From the NCBI RefSeq assembly GCF_023221595.1, contig NZ_CP096563.1:518501-582500 (forward strand): a stretch of 64,000 nucleotides of DNA, read 5' to 3'. This document shows, in pieces, positions 45,020 to 53,344 of the stretch. Source of the stretch: Rhodococcus qingshengii JCM 15477 (GTDB taxonomy: Bacteria; Actinomycetota; Actinomycetes; Mycobacteriales; Mycobacteriaceae). The position numbers and the translations under genes were made by a program. A model generated the notes under the pieces. The model saw nothing but the letters and a program-made list of their open reading frames with translations, was not told where the DNA came from and did not search any database. Each line of letters begins with the position of its first letter. The stretch's first letter is position 1.

Positions 45020-46749
45020 GCACGATGACCACCAAGGAAACTCTCACCTCGGAGGAAACTCCGTTGCTCGAGATTCGTGATCTCGAGGTGTCTTTCCAGT
45101 CCAATTCCGGTCCGGTTCCGGCAGTTCGAGGCGTCAGCCTGACCGTCTACCCGGGTCAGACGGTCGCGATCGTCGGCGAATCGGGTTCGGGTAAGTCCAC
45201 CACCGCCCACTCGATCATCAATCTGCTTCCCGGCACCGGCAAGGTGACGGCAGGCGAGATCATCTTCGACGGCAAGGACATCTCGAAGGTCTCGGAGAAG
45301 GACTTCGTCCACATCCGGGGAAGCCAGATCGGTTTGGTTCCGCAGGACCCGATGTCGAATCTGAATCCCGTGTGGAAAGTGGGCTTCCAGATCGAGGAAG
45401 CACTGGCCGCCAACGGAATTGCCAAGGGCAAGGCAGCCAAGGTTCGGGCCGCCGAACTGCTCGAGGAGGCCGGCCTCGCCGAAGCCGAGAGCCGGTTGGG
45501 CCAGTACCCGCACGAGTTCTCGGGCGGTATGCGTCAGCGCGCACTCATCGCGATCGGGTTGTCCGCTCGTCCGAAGCTCCTGATCGCGGACGAGCCGACG
45601 TCGGCGCTCGACGTCACCGTCCAGCGTCAGATCCTCGACCACCTCGACGGTCTGACTACGGAACTCGGCACCGCCGTTCTGCTCATCACTCACGATCTTG
45701 GCCTGGCCGCCGAGCGCGCCGAGCATCTGATCGTGATGAGCAAGGGTCGTATCGTCGAATCCGGTCCGGCACTGGAGATTCTGAAGCGCCCGCAGCATCC
45801 GTACACGCAGAAGCTGGTCGCGGCTGCGCCGTCGTTGGCGTCGAAGCGGCTCAGCTCGTCGGTGGCGCGCGCCGAGATTCGCGAACAGGCGGAAGAGGTC
45901 GCCGAAGCGGTCAAGGCCGAGGAAAGTGCGGCAGAGTCCTTCGGCAAGGTGACCGACGACGTTCTTGTCGTCGATCATCTGACCAAGGTGTTCAAGCTGC
46001 GCAAGGGTTTCCGCAAGACCACCGACTTCACAGCCGTGAACGACGTGTCCTTCAAGGTCCGCCGCGGAACCACGACTGCAATCGTCGGCGAATCGGGTTC
46101 CGGTAAGTCGACGGTCGCACAGATGGTCCTCGGTCTGCTCGAGCCCACTGCAGGCAACGTGGTCTTCGACGGTCAGGACGTGGCGAAACTCGGTGCGAAG
46201 GAAACATTTGCGTTCCGTCGACGAGTGCAGCCGATCTTCCAGAACCCCTACGGCACACTCGACCCGATGTACTCGATCTACCGCACGATCGAGGAGCCGC
46301 TGCGTACCCACAAGGTCGGGACCAAAGCCGAGCGTGAGGCTCGCGTCCGCGAACTTCTCGACAAGGTGGGTCTACCGCAGTCGGTCATGCGTCGGTTCCC
46401 GAACGAACTCTCCGGTGGACAGCGTCAGCGCGTCGCGATCGCGCGAGCACTGGCCTTGCAACCGGAGGTCGTGATCTGCGACGAGGCGGTCTCCGCTCTC
46501 GACGTGCTCGTGCAGGATCAGATCTTGACCCTGCTGAACGACCTGCAGGCAGAGTTCGGGTTGACGTATCTCTTCATCACGCACGACCTGGCCGTGGTTC
46601 GTCAGATCGCGGACAACGTGTTGGTGATGTCGCGTGGCTCGATCGGCGAATCGGCACCGATCGACGACGTGTTCGGCAATCCGCAGCAGGACTACACCCG
46701 CAAGTTGCTCGACGCGATTCCCGGTGGGTCCATCAAGCTGGGAAGCTGA
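45016..46749 (+). CDS. dppD: Dipeptide ABC transporter, fused double ATPase (DppD-DppF)
   Basis: 577 residues containing two ABC modules in tandem. Module one: Walker A GESGSGKST near 55, signature EFSGGMRQRALIA, Walker B LLIADEPTSALD. Module two: GESGSGKST near 358, signature ELSGGQRQRVAIA, Walker B VVICDEAVSALD, where the usual DEPVS reads DEAVS. Each ends in the oligopeptide-type tail HPYTQKLV or DYTRKLL. The two-in-one layout matches Rv3663c. GTG 45016 overlaps the dppC stop (GTGA). It energises peptide import. Confidence 0.94.
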   Translation: MSTMTTKETLTSEETPLLEIRDLEVSFQSNSGPVPAVRGVSLTVYPGQTVAIVGESGSGKSTTAHSIINLLPGTGKVTAGEIIFDGKDISKVSEKDFVHIRGSQIGLVPQDPMSNLNPVWKVGFQIEEALAANGIAKGKAAKVRAAELLEEAGLAEAESRLGQYPHEFSGGMRQRALIAIGLSARPKLLIADEPTSALDVTVQRQILDHLDGLTTELGTAVLLITHDLGLAAERAEHLIVMSKGRIVESGPALEILKRPQHPYTQKLVAAAPSLASKRLSSSVARAEIREQAEEVAEAVKAEESAAESFGKVTDDVLVVDHLTKVFKLRKGFRKTTDFTAVNDVSFKVRRGTTTAIVGESGSGKSTVAQMVLGLLEPTAGNVVFDGQDVAKLGAKETFAFRRRVQPIFQNPYGTLDPMYSIYRTIEEPLRTHKVGTKAEREARVRELLDKVGLPQSVMRRFPNELSGGQRQRVAIARALALQPEVVICDEAVSALDVLVQDQILTLLNDLQAEFGLTYLFITHDLAVVRQIADNVLVMSRGSIGESAPIDDVFGNPQQDYTRKLLDAIPGGSIKLGS

Positions 46750-46776
46750 CGCAACAGGTAGGTAGGCAAGTCCGCA

Positions 46777-46829
46777 GAGGGGCTGCAAGGGTACCGTCGT
46801 TGATCGTGACGGACCCCTTGCAGCCCCTC
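46777..46829 (+). promoter_or_regulatory. Hairpin that buries the ribosome-binding site of the next gene
   Basis: GAGGGGCTGCAAGGG (46777-46791) pairs exactly with CCCTTGCAGCCCCTC (46815-46829), extended by CCGTC/GACGG. AAGGG, the Shine-Dalgarno, is inside the left arm, and the TTG start at 46800 is in the loop. It begins 28 bases after the dppD stop. Confidence 0.75.
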
Positions 46830-47555
46830 GTCGATCTTCCAGGCGTACGCGCCGCCGCCGATCATGCGCGCGATGCTCTGGGTGAGGTTCATCGGCACAA
46901 GACCAACCGTCGCGGTTGGCCCACCACTGCCGCTGAAGCCGCGGTTCGCGCTGCGCGCGCTTCTGCATCGCTGGCCGGTGGCACCACCGAATTGCCGGCC
47001 GAGGGCATGGCCGGTGATCCGATTCTCGCGGGTGCTCTGCGCGTGGCTCAGGCTCTCGACGGCGACAGCCTTCCGCTCATGGAGTCGACGTGGAAGCGAG
47101 CCCCACTTCAGGCTTTGGCCCGGCTGCACCTGTTGGCCGCGGCGGATCTCGTCGAGGACGCAGATCAACTGGGGCGGCCACGGTCGGATCGCGGAGTGGG
47201 GGAGCGGTTGGACGCTCTCGCCCAACTCGTTACTGGCGGAACCAGTGCACCGGCACCTGTTCTGGCGGCCGTCGTACACGGAGAACTCTTGGCGCTGAGC
47301 CCGTTCGGCACCGCTGACGGCATCGTCGCCCGCGCGGCCTCGCGTCTGGTTGCGGTCTCGTCGGGGCTGGATCCGCACAATCTCGGGGTCCCCGAGGTCA
47401 GTTGGCTTCGGCGGCCACAGGCGTACACGGACGGCGCGGCAGGATTCGCTTCGGGAAATCCGGCGGGCGTCGGCAGCTGGGTGATTCTGTGCTGTGGTGC
47501 TCTCGAAGCCGGTGCGCGAGAGGCGACTTCGATTGCCGACGCCGCTACCGGATAG
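46800..47555 (+). CDS. Rv3662c-like protein with degenerate Fic-type motif
   Basis: 251 residues, mostly helical. The region VLAAVVHGELLALSPFGTAD-GIVARAASRLV (about 158-190) has the spacing of the Fic motif HPFxxGNGRxxR, but the catalytic His is Ser and the Asn and first Arg are replaced (SPF..ADGIVAR). An upstream helical RLHLLAAADLVEDADQLGRP also fits a Fic helix. It is probably a non-catalytic Fic-fold protein; this is my reading and not an established annotation. TTG 46800 is used because DPLQPLVDLPGV at the N-terminus looks conserved. Role unknown. Confidence 0.7.
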   Translation: MIVTDPLQPLVDLPGVRAAADHARDALGEVHRHKTNRRGWPTTAAEAAVRAARASASLAGGTTELPAEGMAGDPILAGALRVAQALDGDSLPLMESTWKRAPLQALARLHLLAAADLVEDADQLGRPRSDRGVGERLDALAQLVTGGTSAPAPVLAAVVHGELLALSPFGTADGIVARAASRLVAVSSGLDPHNLGVPEVSWLRRPQAYTDGAAGFASGNPAGVGSWVILCCGALEAGAREATSIADAATG

Positions 47556-47946
47556 TCCGGCAAATTGCCCCTGCCGGAACATAACGAACGGGCGGCGCTG
47601 CCGATAAATCGACTTCGCCGCCCGTCAGCACGGACTACTCGTTACCAAGCGTGCTCGGTGGGTTGTGTGGGTGGCCTCGGCGAGGGATCGCACTTTCTGA
47701 GGTCGTCCCCGCAACCTGTGCGGGGTCCTCGCTCAAATTGAACGAATCTCGCAGGCCCACAACGCTTCTGCCCTTATAGTGGCTTGTGCTCCGCGTGGGT
47801 GCCCTAGTGCCCGTGCTAGGAATTTCGGTTGGGGAAACGGTCCTTCTCTTCCGAGCCGTTCCTGGCCTTCCGTTCTTCCGTAACTCCTTTGTACCCTGTG
47901 TCCGGGCTCACAGCAAGTACCAATTTTTGTTTGTGGGCCTTGGATT
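47556..47946. other. 391-bp convergent intergenic region
   Basis: No gene is seen. It holds the terminator at 47588, a CCCCGCA/TGCGGGG hairpin at 47707-47725, and further on an unstructured stretch to the HAD-gene stop. Confidence 0.6.
47588..47625 (+). terminator. Terminator after the Rv3662c-like gene
   Basis: ACGGGCGGCG (47588-47597) pairs with CGCCGCCCGT (47616-47625), a 10-bp stem with an 18-base loop. There is no U-tail. Confidence 0.6.
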
Positions 47947-48765
47947 TCAGCGTTTCCGGCGCAGTAGCCCGAAGGTCATGGCGCCGGCCACCAGAGCTGC
48001 GATTCCCACCGCAGCGGTAGTGGCCACCGTGGTCGTGGACTGGGCCGACAATCGGGCACGAAGTGAGACCGGATTCGAGAAAGTCAGTATGGGCCAACCG
48101 TTTACGGCCGCTTCCTTGCGCAACGCTCGATCGGGGTTGACTGCGGTCGGATGTCCGACAGCCTCGAGCATGGGTAAATCCGTCACCGAGTCGGAGTAGG
48201 CGTAACTGGCGGCGAGGTCGTAACCGTACTCCGCGGCGAGTTTTTCCATGGCTTCGACCTTGCCGGGGCCGTAGCAGTAGAAGTCCACCTCGCCGGTGTA
48301 GTGGCCGTCTTCCTCCCTCATCGACGTCGCGACGGAATGGGTGGCGCCGAGGGCGCGGGCGATCGGTGCGACGATCTCTTCACCCGAAGCAGACACGACG
48401 ATGACGTCGTGTCCACGCAGCTTGTGATCTGCGATCAGATCGGCCGCCTCGGCGAAGACGAGTGGATCGACGATGTCGTGCAGAGTCTCCGCGACGACGG
48501 CCTTCACCTGTTCCACGTCCCAGCCCGCACACATCGCCGTCAGATGCTCGCGCATGCGCTCCATCTGATCGTGATCGGCGCCGGACAGTAGAAACAGGAA
48601 TTGCGCATAGCTGCTCTTGAGAACCGAGCGTCGATTGATCAGACCCTGTGCGAAGAATGGCTTGCTGAACGCCAGGGTGCTCGACTTCGCGATGATCGTT
48701 TTGTCCAAATCGAAGAAAGCGGCTGTCCGCCCGGTATTCAGTCCGTTCGCAGGCTTGTCGGTCAC
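47947..48765 (-). CDS. HAD-IB phosphatase with C-terminal membrane anchor (Rv3661-like)
   Basis: 272 residues of the SerB-like HAD-IB group. Motif I is FFDLDKTII near 20, motif II VVSASGEEIVAPIA, and motif III/IV lies in YAYSDSVTDLPMLEAVGHP. After the domain a hydrophobic helix (TTVATTAAVGIAALVAGAMT) and RRKR end the protein, suggesting membrane attachment facing the cytoplasm. GTG 48765 gives MTDKPANGLNTGRTAAFFDL; a TATCCT box 13 bases upstream and no ribosome-binding site suggest a leaderless message. Homologous genes flank tad/ssd loci. Substrate unknown. Confidence 0.87.
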   Translation of the reverse strand: MTDKPANGLNTGRTAAFFDLDKTIIAKSSTLAFSKPFFAQGLINRRSVLKSSYAQFLFLLSGADHDQMERMREHLTAMCAGWDVEQVKAVVAETLHDIVDPLVFAEAADLIADHKLRGHDVIVVSASGEEIVAPIARALGATHSVATSMREEDGHYTGEVDFYCYGPGKVEAMEKLAAEYGYDLAASYAYSDSVTDLPMLEAVGHPTAVNPDRALRKEAAVNGWPILTFSNPVSLRARLSAQSTTTVATTAAVGIAALVAGAMTFGLLRRKR

Positions 48766-48879
48766 AGGATTGAGGATAGTCCGACAGGCGGTTCGTGTGC
48801 TCTTCGGCAAGCGTCCTCTTTCGGCGAAAAACAGCAGTTCAGTGCAGCTCAGGCTTGCATTTCTCGCCGATGGCGGGTG

Positions 48880-48990
48880 TAAGATCGTTGCTGTTCGATT
48901 CGTTCGAACTAGTTCAGCCCGACCCCCCGGGGCTGAACTCAGACGGCCCCCGCCTCCTCCCCCCATTGGCGGGGGTCGTCCTCTGTCTCA
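48880..48990 (+). ncRNA. 6C small RNA
   Basis: Two adjacent stem-loops, each with a run of six C in the loop, define this actinobacterial RNA. Loop one: AGTTCAGCCC (48911-48920) and GGGCTGAACT (48930-48939) enclose CCCCCC 48923-48928. Loop two: 48942-48954 and 48968-48980 enclose CCCCCC 48959-48964. A TAAGAT -10 box at 48880-48885 sits a helical turn before the RNA. M. tuberculosis 6C (B11) lies in the same gap between the Rv3661 and Rv3660c genes and on the matching strand. It acts in trans by C-rich loop pairing with G-rich mRNA starts. Exact ends are not visible. Confidence 0.93.
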
Positions 48991-49077
48991 GGCCTGTTTC
49001 TCCCCAACCTCCCAGTTGTCCACAGGGTTGTTCGGCCCACTGTTTTCGGTGCCGGTGCTCGTTCAGGCTCTGCAGTC

Positions 49078-50172
49078 ATGAACACGACGATCAGCTCTCA
49101 GGAAACCGGGGCTCCCATTCTGGTTCTCGTCGACGACGCGAAAATCCTCGCGAGCGTGCGACGCGTCGCTGCCGCGGTGGACCGCCGGCTGGACGAGGCC
49201 GAACATCCCGTGTCCCGGCAACAGTGGAACCGGGCCTCGGCGGTGGTACTGGACGCGTCGGCGGCGCGAGATGCTCTGGCTCGTTCCCCCAAGCGAACGC
49301 GAGTGTTCCTCGTATGCGACGGCACACCGACCGTCGACGATTGGAAGAGCGCCACCGCGATCGGAGCCGACAGCGTTCTGTCCTTGCCCGAGGAAGAGAA
49401 CGCGCTGGTCGCAGTTCTGGCCGACCACGTCGACGTCAGTGGTGACGGCACCGTCGTGAGCGTGGTGGGTGGTTGTGGCGGCGGCGGAGCCTCGGCAACT
49501 GCTGCGGCAGTCGCGTTGACGTCGGCGGCACGTCACGTCCCGACGCTGTTGGTGGACGTCGACGCACTCGGTTCCGGCGCCGACGTGCTGTTGGGTATCG
49601 AGACTGCTCCCGGATTACGTTGGGGTGCACTGACCGTCGAGGGCGGGCGGTTGTCCCCGGAGGCGCTGCGCGATGCACTGCCGGCGAAGGGAAAGTTTCT
49701 GAGGGTTCTGGCGAGCAGTCGCCGGGAGATCGACGGTCCGACAGTGACCGCCGTTCGCGCCGTGCTTGACGCAGGTCGCAGTTCCGGCGGGCTCGTGGTC
49801 TGCGACGTGCCACGTCATCCCAGCGAGGTAGGTCAGGCCGTGTTGGAGATGTCGGATTCGGTGCTCGTGGTGGTTCCGGCCACCGTGGCCGCATGCGTCG
49901 CGGCCGAGAAGGTCGGAGCCTGGGTGGTGCGACACAACTCCAACGTCGGGCTCGTCGTGCGTGGGCCGGCACCGGGAGGCCTACGCGGCACCGATGTGGC
50001 AGACATGCTCGGCCTGCCCCTGACGGCCGTGATGCGCGGCCACCGATCGCTGGCGCCGATGCTCGAGCGTGGTGGCCTCGAATTGACCCGCGGTTGTCCG
50101 TTGAGTGTGGCGGCAACAGCGGCACTCGACGCCGTCGAATCCGGCGCACGCCCGCGCAGGGCTGCGGCATGA
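49078..50172 (+). CDS. ssd: Septum-site-determining / CpaE-like MinD-family protein Ssd
   Basis: 364 residues. An N-terminal response-regulator-like part (LVLVDDAKILASVRRVA) precedes a MinD/ParA-like ATPase fold: VVSVVGGCGGGGASATAAAV where Walker A should be, TLLVDVDALGSGADVLLG as the switch region. The P-loop lacks the GKT lysine-threonine (GGGGASAT), so ATP binding may be altered. M. tuberculosis Ssd affects septation; CpaE homologues localise Tad machinery. Its stop overlaps tadA (ATGA), tying it to the pilus genes. The 312-bp gap upstream contains 6C RNA. Confidence 0.87.
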   Translation: MNTTISSQETGAPILVLVDDAKILASVRRVAAAVDRRLDEAEHPVSRQQWNRASAVVLDASAARDALARSPKRTRVFLVCDGTPTVDDWKSATAIGADSVLSLPEEENALVAVLADHVDVSGDGTVVSVVGGCGGGGASATAAAVALTSAARHVPTLLVDVDALGSGADVLLGIETAPGLRWGALTVEGGRLSPEALRDALPAKGKFLRVLASSRREIDGPTVTAVRAVLDAGRSSGGLVVCDVPRHPSEVGQAVLEMSDSVLVVVPATVAACVAAEKVGAWVVRHNSNVGLVVRGPAPGGLRGTDVADMLGLPLTAVMRGHRSLAPMLERGGLELTRGCPLSVAATAALDAVESGARPRRAAA

Positions 50173-51350
50173 GTGCGTTGGTCACGGCCGAACTGCTCGA
50201 CCGAGTTCGCGAGCGATTGACGGCGTCGTCGGTCGGCGAGCCGACGGCGGCCACCGTTGCCGATGCCGTGCGAGCCGAGTCCTCGGGCGTTCTGGCGGAC
50301 ACGGATCTGTTGGAGGTCGTCAGGGTGCTCCAGACGGAACTGACAGGCGCGGGGCCGCTCGAACCTCTGCTGCACGAACCCGGGGTCGCCGACGTACTGG
50401 TGACCGCGCCGGATCAGGTCTGGGTGGACCGCGGGGTCGGCCTCGAAAGGTCAGGGGTGCGGTTCACCGACGAGGCAGCTGTGCGTCGATTGGCGCAGCG
50501 GTTGGCACTGTCGGCAGGTCGACGCCTCGACGACGCCCAACCGTGGGTCGACGGCCGCCTGCGGGGCGTCGGCGACGGGCACTTCGGGGTACGACTTCAT
50601 GCCGTACTCGCACCCGTGGCCCAGGGTGGAACCTGCGTGTCACTGCGAGTGTTGCGGCCCGCGACCCAGGGTCTCGACGCGCTGTCCGCCCACGGCGCCG
50701 TGGAACCGGACGCGCGGGAGCTCCTCAATCGCATCATTTCTTGTCGCTTGGCTTTTCTGGTGATCGGCGGGACCGGTGCGGGAAAGACCACGTTGTTGTC
50801 CGCCATGCTCGGCGCGGTCGACCCGCGCGAGCGAATCGTCTGTGTCGAGGACGCGGCCGAACTGGCGCCGCCGCATCCACACGTCGTCCGCCTCGTCGCC
50901 AGAGCTCCCAACGTCGAGGGCGTCGGAGAGGTGACGGTGCGCGATCTGGTTCGGCAGGCACTACGAATGCGTCCCGATCGCATCGTCGTCGGTGAGGTCC
51001 GCGGCGCAGAGGTGACTGATCTGCTCACGGCGATGAACACCGGCCACGACGGCGGCGCCGGCACCGTTCACGCCAATTCGCCCGAAGAGGTGCCGGCCAG
51101 ACTCGAGGCGTTGGCGGCGCTCGGCGGTATGGATCGCCACGCGTTGCACAGTCAACTTGCCGCGGCGGTTCAAGTGATCCTGCACGTGCACAGATTGGCT
51201 GACGGATCGAGGCGTCTCGAACAGATCGGTGTCATCGACCGCGGTGCGGACGGGTACGTACAAATCATGCAGGCGTGGCCGGACGGCGGTTCGGGTCGTG
51301 AGCGGCTCGAGCGGATGTTCCGGCTTCGCAATCGGGAGGTCGGGACGTGA
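50169..51350 (+). CDS. tadA: Tad pilus secretion ATPase TadA
   Basis: 393 residues of the type II/IV secretion ATPases. An N-terminal helical region leads to LVIGGTGAGKTTLLSAML (Walker A near 202), the Asp box CVEDAAELAPPHPHVVRL, Walker B RPDRIVVGEVRGAE and the His box NTGHDGGAGTVHANSPEEV. It powers pilus subunit assembly at the inner membrane. Linked to ssd and tadB by 4-base overlaps. Confidence 0.94.
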   Translation: MSALVTAELLDRVRERLTASSVGEPTAATVADAVRAESSGVLADTDLLEVVRVLQTELTGAGPLEPLLHEPGVADVLVTAPDQVWVDRGVGLERSGVRFTDEAAVRRLAQRLALSAGRRLDDAQPWVDGRLRGVGDGHFGVRLHAVLAPVAQGGTCVSLRVLRPATQGLDALSAHGAVEPDARELLNRIISCRLAFLVIGGTGAGKTTLLSAMLGAVDPRERIVCVEDAAELAPPHPHVVRLVARAPNVEGVGEVTVRDLVRQALRMRPDRIVVGEVRGAEVTDLLTAMNTGHDGGAGTVHANSPEEVPARLEALAALGGMDRHALHSQLAAAVQVILHVHRLADGSRRLEQIGVIDRGADGYVQIMQAWPDGGSGRERLERMFRLRNREVGT

Positions 51351-52135
51351 CAGTTTCCCTCTTGGCCTTCGCACTGGCGGTCTCGATTGCGCCGGTGCGG
51401 GATTCACGTGCTCGGCTCGCTACCTACACCCCGAGCGTCCGCAAGCCCTCCCGGCAGATTCCGTGGCAGTTCGTTGCCGCATTTCTCGCGATTTCGGCCG
51501 CGTGGATCCTCGGAGGTCTTCCGGCAGGGTGTGCGGCTGTCGTCCTCGCCGGGACCCTGATCCTCCGTGGCCGACGCGCGAATGCAGCCGAAACCCGGGA
51601 TCTCTCACAGAAGATGCTGCTCTCCGGTCTGGAGGTGCTGATCGCCGAGCTGAGCGTCGGCGCGCATCCTGCAGCGGCCAGTTCTGTTGCAGGCGAGGAA
51701 TGTACCGGAGAAGTGAGTGCGGTATTCCGTTCCGCTGGGGCCAGGGCGCGTCTCGGTGGTTCTGCCGCAGCGGCCTTCGCGGTACCGGATTCGTGCATCG
51801 AGCGTGAGTTCTCCCGCATCGGATCCGTCTGGCGGGTCGCCGACCAACACGGGCTGGCACTGGCGGAACTGCTCGGCGCCGTCCGGACGGACATGTTGGG
51901 ACGTAGACGCTTTCGTCAGCGTACCGAGGCCGGGTTGGCGGGCGCTCGGGCGACCGCTGCGGTGTTGGCCTTTCTCCCGCTGTTGGGGATCGGTCTCGGG
52001 CAATTGACGGGTGCTTCGCCGCTGCGCGTGCTGTTCGGAGGTGGGCTCGGCGGCGTGCTCCTGGTGATCGGAACCGCTTGTGTCTCAGCTGGTCTGCTCT
52101 GGACCGACCGGATAACTGCGAAGGTCACGTCGTGA
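51347..52135 (+). CDS. tadB: TadB-like T2SF inner-membrane assembly protein
   Basis: 262 residues. Two helices near residues 40-70, a soluble T2SF/GspF-type four-helix domain (LSQKMLLSGLEVLIAELSVG, FSRIGSVWRVADQHGLALAELL) and two C-terminal helices. It forms the platform on which TadA acts. GTG 51347 overlaps the tadA stop; the stop overlaps tadC. Confidence 0.85.
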   Translation: MTVSLLAFALAVSIAPVRDSRARLATYTPSVRKPSRQIPWQFVAAFLAISAAWILGGLPAGCAAVVLAGTLILRGRRANAAETRDLSQKMLLSGLEVLIAELSVGAHPAAASSVAGEECTGEVSAVFRSAGARARLGGSAAAAFAVPDSCIEREFSRIGSVWRVADQHGLALAELLGAVRTDMLGRRRFRQRTEAGLAGARATAAVLAFLPLLGIGLGQLTGASPLRVLFGGGLGGVLLVIGTACVSAGLLWTDRITAKVTS

Positions 52136-52716
52136 GTTGGGCATCCGTGGCGATGATGGCGTTGGCGTTCGCGATCATTCCCGCTCGTCGCGGTGCTTCG
52201 GCCAGGGCGGCAGAAATTCTCTTCGCGGACACAACAACAGAAGATTCGGTTCCAGTCCCGGACAAGCCGGATCCACTCGCAGTTGCCGCAAGTCTCGACC
52301 TTCTCGGGGCCTGCCTACGAGCGGGGCTTCCCGTCTCCGCCGCGATCACAGCGATGGCGTCGACGGCACCGAAACCGATGGCCGACTCGCTTCGTCGCGT
52401 CGCCGACCTTCTGGCGCTCGGTGCCGATCCGGACGCCGCGTGGAGCGAAGCCGCTCTCGATCCCGATACCGAGGCGCTCGCCAGAATGGCTCGGCGTTCC
52501 GCCCGTTCGGGTTCGTCGCTGTCCTCGTCCATGGCCGAACTCGCCGAGCGCAGTCGAGGTGACGCCGAGGATCTTGCTGCTGCCGCAGCCGAACGCGCGG
52601 GAGTGCTGATCAGCGGTCCACTCGGGCTGTGTTTCCTGCCGGCGTTCATCGCCTTGGGCATCGTCCCGGTGGTGATCGGGCTTGCCACGACTGTGCTCGG
52701 TAACGGCCTGCTGTGA
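52132..52716 (+). CDS. tadC: TadC-like T2SF protein
   Basis: 194 residues from GTG 52132 (GTGA overlap with tadB). One N-terminal hydrophobic segment, then a T2SF domain (VAASLDLLGACLRAGLPVSA, LARMARRSARSGSSLSSSMAEL) and a hydrophobic end (LCFLPAFIALGIVPVVIGLATTVL). It would pair with TadB as the second half of the platform. Confidence 0.85.
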   Translation: MSWASVAMMALAFAIIPARRGASARAAEILFADTTTEDSVPVPDKPDPLAVAASLDLLGACLRAGLPVSAAITAMASTAPKPMADSLRRVADLLALGADPDAAWSEAALDPDTEALARMARRSARSGSSLSSSMAELAERSRGDAEDLAAAAAERAGVLISGPLGLCFLPAFIALGIVPVVIGLATTVLGNGLL

Positions 52717-52736
52717 GCCGGATCCGAGTGAAAGCT

Positions 52737-52761
52737 CCTGCGGCAGAGGTGCTGCCGCAGG
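52737..52761 (+). other. Hairpin before the pilin gene
   Basis: CCTGCGGCAG pairs with CTGCCGCAGG around AGGTG, 20 bp ahead of the pilin ATG and just after the tadC stop. It may protect the pilin message or terminate part of the upstream transcript. Confidence 0.6.
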
Positions 52762-52781
52762 TTTCGATTGAAGGGGGAGAA

Positions 52782-52985
52782 ATGATTTCGAAGACGTTGA
52801 GGACGGTGTCGGCCAGATTTGCGCTTTTGGTAACGGAGGACGACGGCATGTCCACCGCGGAGTATGCGATCGGCACGATTGCGGCTGCCGCATTCGGTGC
52901 CGTCCTGTACACGGTTGTCACTGGCGACTCCATTGTCTCGGCGCTGACAGGCATCATTGACAAGGCGCTCAAGACAGCTGTGTGA
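52782..52985 (+). CDS. Flp-type pilin (DUF4244 family)
   Basis: 67 residues. A basic leader ends in EDDG, followed by MSTAEYAIGTIAAAAFGAVL: glycine before the cut, glutamate at +5 and tyrosine at +6, the Flp prepilin signature. The remaining hydrophobic helix and short C-terminus fit a small pilin. ATG 52782 has AAGGGGGAG upstream, the strongest site in the locus, consistent with a major subunit. No separate prepilin peptidase gene is in the window. Confidence 0.88.
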   Translation: MISKTLRTVSARFALLVTEDDGMSTAEYAIGTIAAAAFGAVLYTVVTGDSIVSALTGIIDKALKTAV

Positions 52986-53344
52986 TGTTGTCCACGAGAG
53001 GTATTCGGCAAGCCGACGACGGCGCCGTGACGGTGGAGGCCGCGATTGCTCTGGCTTCGATCGTCACGGTGGTCGTGCTGTGTATCGGCGGAGTCCTGGC
53101 GGTGTCGATGCAGGTTCGGTGTGTCGACGCCGCTCGTGAGGCCGCGCGGTTGGTGGCACGTGGTGATCGTGAGTCTGCGGTCACCACGGCCCGCCGGATC
53201 GCACCCGAAGATGCGTCGATCTCGGTGGAGATCGTGGACGGCTTTGCGGTGGCCGTTGTCAGCGCCGAGAGTGCGTTGCTGCCGTTGGTCGACATTTCTT
53301 CCGAGGCGGTGGCAGCAGTGGAGTCGGGAGTGGAGGAGGGGTGA
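52985..53344 (+). CDS. TadE-like pseudopilin
   Basis: 119 residues with a short leader DDGAVTVEAAIALASIVTVV, glycine followed by V-T-V-E-A, again prepilin-like, and one long N-terminal helix. The soluble remainder (AREAARLVARGDRESAVTTARR) is the TadE pattern. ATG 52985 shares a base with the pilin stop (TGATG); the GTG three bases earlier is an alternative. It probably forms a minor subunit. Confidence 0.83.
   Translation: MLSTRGIRQADDGAVTVEAAIALASIVTVVVLCIGGVLAVSMQVRCVDAAREAARLVARGDRESAVTTARRIAPEDASISVEIVDGFAVAVVSAESALLPLVDISSEAVAAVESGVEEG

Noticed and set aside
44923..46311. 462-codon frame antisense to the dpp ATPase
   Set aside because: Shadow of a double ABC ATPase with clear Walker motifs.
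47707..47725. CCCCGCAACCTGTGCGGGG hairpin resembling a type I-E CRISPR repeat
   Set aside because: Only a single copy is present, no spacer-repeat periodicity follows and no cas gene is in the window. More likely a terminator or incidental hairpin.
48903..48914. GAACTAGTTC palindrome as a possible LexA (SOS) box
   Set aside because: The consensus TCGAAC-N4-GTTCGA needs a four-base spacer; here there are two bases. It is better explained as part of the 5' end of 6C RNA.
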